In this document: in pieces, positions 35,994 to 38,540 of the stretch | Layout: every line of letters starts with the position of its first letter | How positions within the stretch are numbered: position 1 is the first letter of the stretch | Source of the DNA: Actinomycetota bacterium | GTDB lineage: Bacteria; Actinomycetota; Aquicultoria; Subteraquimicrobiales; UBA9087 | Length of the DNA stretch: 38,540 nucleotides | NCBI GenBank assembly: GCA_030019215.1 | Contig: JASEEZ010000018.1 | Location: 1-38,540, forward strand | Direction of reading: 5' to 3' | The notes under the pieces: model-generated | What the model was told of the DNA's origin: nothing | The model's database searches: none | What the model saw: the letters and a program-made list of their open reading frames with translations, nothing else | Program-made: the position numbers and the translations under genes

Positions 35994-36410
35994 ATGCGAT
36001 CGAGATCCCTGGTTTTCTTACTAATCTGCACTTTGTTGATTTTCCCGGTTTTGTCCGGTTGTAAGTGGTTCGCCCAGAAGCCCGCTGAAACGCCAGAAGC
36101 ACCGGGGGATTCAACGGAAGAATCCTTAAAAGGACCCCTGGTTTTGGATTTTTACGCCGACTGGTGCGGTGCCTGCGAGAAGATGGAACCGGTGGTGGAA
36201 AAACTTAAAGAGGAGCACAAGGATGTCGCTTTTAAGGAATACGATATTGATACCCCCGAGGGGAAGAAAATGGCGGATAAATTTGGAGTTTCTGTCATTC
36301 CCACCCTCATCTTCATCGACGAATCGGGTAACGCGGTTTCTAAGCGAGTTGGAGTCGTATCCGAGGCAGAATTCATCGAGGAGCTTGAAAAGATAGCCTG
36401 CCCGATCTGA
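35994..36410 (+). CDS. Thioredoxin-like lipoprotein
   Basis: Probable membrane-anchored thiol-disulfide protein outside the cytoplasm. 138 aa: signal peptide with lipobox VLSGC (Cys23), a Pro/Glu-rich linker to about residue 47, then one thioredoxin fold: LDFYADWCGACEKM with Cys58 and Cys61, and cis-Pro VIPTLIF. The CGAC centre replaces the usual CGPC, which typically changes redox potential. Start ATG 35994 with GGGGTGAAA upstream. It stands alone; partner thiol proteins are not visible nearby. Could be a reductant for cytochrome or exported proteins. Confidence 0.88.
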   Translation: MRSRSLVFLLICTLLIFPVLSGCKWFAQKPAETPEAPGDSTEESLKGPLVLDFYADWCGACEKMEPVVEKLKEEHKDVAFKEYDIDTPEGKKMADKFGVSVIPTLIFIDESGNAVSKRVGVVSEAEFIEELEKIACPI

Positions 36411-36451
36411 GGATAGTGGTCTCGCCGTTGGCGGGAGACAGTACATCCAAA

Positions 36452-36479
36452 TTGACAGCGCTTGCCCAGGTGTTATAAT
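36452..36479 (+). promoter_or_regulatory. Consensus promoter of the tRNA cluster
   Basis: TTGACA (36452-36457), 16-bp spacer, TATAAT (36474-36479), with the extended TG (TGT-TATAAT). The best sigma-70-type promoter in the window, 22 bp before tRNA-Leu. Confidence 0.9.
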
Positions 36480-36501
36480 TTAAATGGCTGGTTAGAGGGA
36501 T

Positions 36502-36588
36502 GTCCGAGTGGCGGAACTGGTAGACGCGCTAGGTTGAGGGCCTAGTGAACATTAGTTCATAGGGGTTCAAGTCCCCTCTCGGACACCA
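36502..36588 (+). tRNA. tRNA-Leu (anticodon GAG)
   Basis: 87 nt with class II variable arm. Acceptor GTCCGAG/CTCGGAC, anticodon stem CTAGG/CCTAG with loop TTGAGGG, T arm GGGG-TTCAAGT-CCCC, encoded CCA. Confidence 0.96.
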
Positions 36589-36654
36589 AGAGTACTCAGT
36601 GGCAGAGAGTTGGTTTATAATATCCCAATAAATGTACGCATAGTTGTCGGCTAA

Positions 36655-36671
36655 CCCCGCCGATGGCGGGG
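36655..36671. repeat. GC hairpin between tRNA-Leu and tRNA-Gly
   Basis: CCCCGCC-GAT-GGCGGGG, perfect stem, followed by TTTTAT. Ends six bases before tRNA-Gly. Could end tRNA-Leu transcripts. Confidence 0.75.
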
Positions 36672-36677
36672 TTTTAT

Positions 36678-36753
36678 GCGGAAGTGGCTCAGCTGGTAGA
36701 GCATCTCCTTGCCAAGGAGAAGGTCGCGGGTTCAAGTCCCGTCTTCCGCTCCA
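36678..36753 (+). tRNA. tRNA-Gly (anticodon GCC)
   Basis: 76 nt. Acceptor GCGGAAG/CTTCCGC, anticodon stem TCTCC/GGAGA with loop TTGCCAA, T arm GCGGG-TTCAAGT-CCCGT (one wobble), discriminator T, encoded CCA. Confidence 0.96.
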
Positions 36754-36843
36754 TTTTTAAAAGTTAGGAGTTTGTTAGTCTGTAGTCGGGAGCAAAAAAG
36801 AAGAATACTACTGACTCCGCACTAAGAGACTTTATACTTAATA

Positions 36844-36918
36844 GGCGACGTGGCCGAGAGGCTTAGGCAGAGGTCTGCAAAACCTTGTACGGCGGTTCGA
36901 GTCCGCCCGTCGCCTCCA
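36844..36918 (+). tRNA. tRNA-Cys (anticodon GCA)
   Basis: 75 nt. Acceptor GGCGACG/CGTCGCC, anticodon loop CTGCAAA, T arm GGCGG-TTCGAGT-CCGCC, discriminator T (U), encoded CCA. Confidence 0.95.
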
Positions 36919-36920
36919 AT

Positions 36921-36935
36921 CCCGCCCTCGGCGGG
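36921..36935. repeat. GC hairpin behind tRNA-Cys
   Basis: CCCGCC-CTC-GGCGGG, perfect 6-bp stem, starting two bases behind the tRNA CCA. Same family as 36655-36671. Confidence 0.7.
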
Positions 36936-37031
36936 GTAGCCAAGAATGAGGAGTCATTAGCTCCATTGAATTTACAAAAGCTTTAAATTAAGATTTTTAA
37001 GTTTTTGGCTATTGACTATTCACTCATGACT

Positions 37032-37052
37032 CGTCCCACTTTCAGCGGGACG
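37032..37052. repeat. Hairpin immediately before tRNA-Val
   Basis: CGTCCC and GGGACG arms around a 9-nt loop; it ends one base before the tRNA. Related in style, not in core sequence, to the GCC/GGC palindromes. Confidence 0.55.
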
Positions 37053-37053
37053 C

Positions 37054-37125
37054 GGGCGCTTAGCTCAGTGGGAGAGTACTTCCTTGACGCGGAAGGGGTC
37101 ACAGGTTCAAATCCTGTAGCGCCCA
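37054..37125 (+). tRNA. tRNA-Val (anticodon GAC), 3' end without CCA
   Basis: 72 nt to the discriminator. Acceptor GGGCGCT/AGCGCCC, anticodon stem CTTCC/GGAAG with loop TTGACGC, T arm ACAGG-TTCAAAT-CCTGT. The bases after the discriminator A are CTA, not CCA; a second copy of the last 23 bases, with a proper CCA, lies 175 bp downstream. All other tRNAs here encode CCA, so this one was probably separated from its original end by an insertion. Confidence 0.93.
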
Positions 37126-37303
37126 CTATTTATGCATAGAGTTTCTCTTTAATGGTGCAATGAAGACACTAGGGGGTATGGGGGAATTTATCCCCCATGA
37201 TTTTGGGGGTGACAGCCCCGCCGTTGGCGGGGCGTCCTCAGGGGGACTTGTCCCCCTAGGAAGCGCGAAGCGCTAAGCGGTTCAAATCCTGTAGCGCCCA
37301 CCA
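37104..37303. mobile_element. Hairpin-rich insert bounded by a duplicated tRNA-Val end
   Basis: A 23-bp direct repeat (37104-37126 and 37279-37301) consists of the T-arm 3' half and acceptor of tRNA-Val. Between them 152 bp hold four or more hairpins: ATGGGGG/CCCCCAT (37178-37198), GCCCCGCC-GTT-GGCGGGGC (37215-37233), AGGGGGAC-TT-GTCCCCCT (37240-37257), AGCGC-GAA-GCGCT (37262-37274), and outer arms CTAGGGGG (37169-37176) with CCCCCTAG (37252-37259). There is no reading frame. This is the layout of an element inserted at a tRNA end, but no integrase is present. Confidence 0.65.
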
Positions 37304-37356
37304 GAAATTTGGTTGATAGTTGATAGTCGATGGCAAAACACTTAAATTCTTACAGG

Positions 37357-37373
37357 CCCCGCCGACAGCGGGG
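37357..37373. repeat. GC hairpin before the minus-strand gene end
   Basis: CCCCGC-CGACA-GCGGGG followed by TTGTTCTTTT on the plus strand. It lies 23 bp behind the stop of the minus-strand gene at 37397-37816. Confidence 0.65.
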
Positions 37374-37396
37374 TTGTTCTTTTGAAATGCTGTGTT

Positions 37397-37816
37397 TTAC
37401 CAACGGGGTCTTTTACTCATGTTGCCCATGGCCAGTCTCTGTTGAAGTTTGTCCATTTGAATCACTCTTATGGTGGTCTTTTTAGGGTCGACCGAGACGC
37501 CGTGTTTGGCCAGGAGTATGGTTCTTAGGGTGTCGATGATCTGCTTTTGATTCGAACCAACCTTGGTCACCAGGTGAATTTCGATTACCCTTTCGTCCGC
37601 GGTTACCACTCGGCAGGTGCTGACACCTTTCATGAGAGAGATGGAGGCCTCGAGCACCTCATTGGGGGGAAGAGGGGGAGCGGGTCTTTTTCCCGATTTC
37701 CGCGGTTGTGGCGGAATTCTTAATTCTTTTGTCTGCCCAGCTTCAGTTTTGGCTTTCGGTTTCTTCTTCCACCGCCTGATATTTCTCAATTGCCTGAGCT
37801 TTTTCATGCTCTTCAT
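37397..37816 (-). CDS. Uncharacterised small basic protein
   Basis: Not firmly recognised. 139 aa: residues 1-50 are strongly basic and proline-rich, probably disordered (RRWKKKPKAK, KSGKRPAPPLPP). Residues 52-120 look like one folded alpha/beta domain: VLEASISLMKGVSTCRVV, IEIHLVTKVGSNQKQIIDTL, LLAKHGVSVDPKKTTIRVI. Similar domains are, from memory, found in small proteins near fatty-acid genes in some Gram-positives, but this is not certain. ATG 37816 is preceded by GAAGG. It lies alone on the minus strand inside the tRNA cluster. The codon use resembles its neighbours. Confidence 0.7.
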   Translation of the reverse strand: MKSMKKLRQLRNIRRWKKKPKAKTEAGQTKELRIPPQPRKSGKRPAPPLPPNEVLEASISLMKGVSTCRVVTADERVIEIHLVTKVGSNQKQIIDTLRTILLAKHGVSVDPKKTTIRVIQMDKLQQRLAMGNMSKRPRW

Positions 37817-37920
37817 TTTGGCCTTCTGTCACTGGAGTTTTTGAGTGTGATTGACAACCTTCCCCAATTAATTTACATTTTTCACTGCCAAATCCTGCTT
37901 TTAAGGATACTTGTTGTCTT

Positions 37921-37949
37921 TTGAAAAGTCGATATCCCTTTGTTATACT
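37921..37949 (+). promoter_or_regulatory. Promoter of tRNA-Tyr
   Basis: TTGAAA (37921-37926), 17-bp spacer, TATACT (37944-37949) with extended TG (TGT-TATACT). A small hairpin ACCC-TAGA-GGGT (37963-37974) lies between it and the tRNA. Confidence 0.75.
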
Positions 37950-37995
37950 TTTATTGGGTCTCACCCTAGAGGGTCTACGACTCGAGGGGAAAGTC

Positions 37996-38080
37996 GGGGG
38001 GGTTCCCGAGTGGTTAAAGGGAGCAGACTGTAAATCTGCCGGCGAAGCCTTCAGAGGTTCGAATCCTCTCCCCCCCACCA
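37996..38080 (+). tRNA. tRNA-Tyr (anticodon GTA)
   Basis: 85 nt class II tRNA. Acceptor of seven G paired with seven C, anticodon stem GCAGA/TCTGC with loop CTGTAAA, variable arm, T arm GAGG-TTCGAAT-CCTC, encoded CCA. Confidence 0.96.
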
Positions 38081-38081
38081 A

Positions 38082-38123
38082 TTAGCTATTAGTTGTTGGT
38101 TGTTGGGATTGCCTAATAGCTAA
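38082..38123. repeat. Inverted repeat between tRNA-Tyr and tRNA-Thr
   Basis: Eleven-base perfect arms TTAGCTATTAG (38082-38092) and CTAATAGCTAA (38113-38123) with a 20-nt loop. The loop itself can pair in part with the DNA that follows (TTAGTTGTTGG near CCAATAACTAA). Confidence 0.7.
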
Positions 38124-38139
38124 AACCAATAACTAATGT

Positions 38140-38215
38140 GCCCGCATAGCTCAGCAGGTAGAGCACGTCCATGGTAAGGATGAGGTCAGCGGTTCAAATC
38201 CGCTTGCGGGCTCCA
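38140..38215 (+). tRNA. tRNA-Thr (anticodon GGT)
   Basis: 76 nt. Acceptor GCCCGCA/TGCGGGC, anticodon loop ATGGTAA, T arm AGCGG-TTCAAAT-CCGCT, discriminator T, encoded CCA. Confidence 0.95.
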
Positions 38216-38325
38216 CTCCAGTAACGTGGTGACACAGGTTCTTAGTGACATAGTTCTTTGGCTCTTGATTTTTTGGTGTTATGGTTCTAAGTTACCATGT
38301 TGCTACGTCTCTATGGTGCTAGTTT

Positions 38326-38400
38326 GGCGGTGTAGCTCAGTGGAAGAGCACACGGTTCATACCCGTGAAGTCACAGGTTCGAATCCTGTCACCGCTACCA
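38326..38400 (+). tRNA. tRNA-Met (anticodon CAT), elongator type
   Basis: 75 nt. Acceptor GGCGGTG/CACCGCT with a G-U first pair, anticodon stem CACGG/CCGTG with loop TTCATAC, T arm ACAGG-TTCGAAT-CCTGT, encoded CCA. The three G-C pairs of initiator tRNAs are absent. A tRNA-Ile modified at C34 (lysidine) cannot be wholly excluded. Confidence 0.9.
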
Positions 38401-38540
38401 ATATATAGTCTATTAGTCGGGAGTGGGGAGCTGATCATAATTAAGAATTAAGAAGGAAGAATTAAGAAATTCGAAGCACTAAGCACCAAATTCTAAACCC
38501 CGTAAACCCCGTATAGAAATCGAAGATTTTTTACGGGGCT
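38401..38540. other. Repeat-derived end of window
   Basis: No gene is seen. 38439-38498 is the inverted relative of 12289-12341. A hairpin with arms CCCCGTA (38507-38513) and TACGGGG (38532-38538), and a partly paired interior, closes the window. Confidence 0.6.

Noticed and set aside
36529-36735. Minus-strand frame across tRNA-Leu and tRNA-Gly
   Set aside because: The end WCPRGDLNPYELMFTRPST is antisense tRNA-Leu, a common annotation artefact.
36833-36838. TATACT before tRNA-Cys as promoter
   Set aside because: It ends five bases before the tRNA, so transcription would start inside the gene.
37126-37300. Second tRNA gene from the repeated tRNA-Val end
   Set aside because: Only the T-arm 3' half and acceptor strand are present; there is no D arm or anticodon arm.
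37743-38081. Minus-strand frame of 112 codons
   Set aside because: Its beginning (GGRGFEPLKASPADLQSAPF) is the well-known false protein from the complement of tRNA-Tyr. The upstream part duplicates the reading region of the real minus-strand gene in another frame.
38226-38408. Plus-strand frame across tRNA-Met
   Set aside because: CSSVEEHTVHTREVTGSNPVTA is a translated tRNA, not a protein.

Overview
The window is a chromosomal segment of a Gram-positive-type bacterium, most probably a deep-branching, possibly thermophilic member of the Actinomycetota. The reasons are the collinear order polA, rpsA, coaE, uvrB, uvrA, uvrC, rapZ, whiA, gap, pgk, tpiA, gpmI, secG, a four-domain S1 protein, a WhiA homologue, and heavy use of AGA/AGG arginine codons. 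The lineage is an inference from gene order and is not proven here.

Layout. 1-600: a tRNA-Leu and a complex repeat region. 557-5605: a nitrogen block with glutamine synthetase diverging from an NrpR-type regulator, then a single-chain FMN glutamate synthase and ammonia-dependent NAD synthetase; inverted repeats overlap the promoters. 5673-6904 (minus strand): the ribulose monophosphate pair hxlA-hxlB. 7271-12129: polA, rpsA, coaE. 12384-22041: DNA repair (uvrB, uvrA, a small membrane protein, uvrC, an O6-alkylguanine-DNA alkyltransferase) and a holin-like membrane protein, interrupted by a minus-strand CPA2 antiporter and a CBS protein. 22038-23944: rapZ and whiA, without the yvcK gene that usually lies between them. 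24608-30086: lower glycolysis and secG. 30300-35871: a complete oligopeptide ABC transporter oppABCDF. 35994-36410: a thioredoxin-like lipoprotein. 36502-38400: six tRNA genes (Leu, Gly, Cys, Val, Tyr, Thr) plus an elongator-type Met tRNA, with one small uncharacterised gene on the minus strand.

The coding part is orderly housekeeping DNA. The unusual part is between the genes. Seven-base tandem repeats start at or just after the stop codons of glnA, coaE, whiA and gap, always reading in the sense direction of the gene. At glnA and gap they are followed by a chain of short hairpin modules. The two chains are homologous, and their stems keep a pattern of tandem G-A/A-G mismatches between Watson-Crick pairs, with compensatory changes from module to module. 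This looks like a previously unnamed 3'-UTR element.

A second family, a CCCCGCC-NNN-GGCGGGG hairpin, is scattered through the tRNA cluster, occurs inside one module of the chain, and also lies in the extended 5' end of rapZ. The 3' end of tRNA-Val is duplicated around a 152-bp insert made almost entirely of hairpins, which resembles the scar of a small element that targets a tRNA end. No CRISPR array, transposase or phage gene was found.
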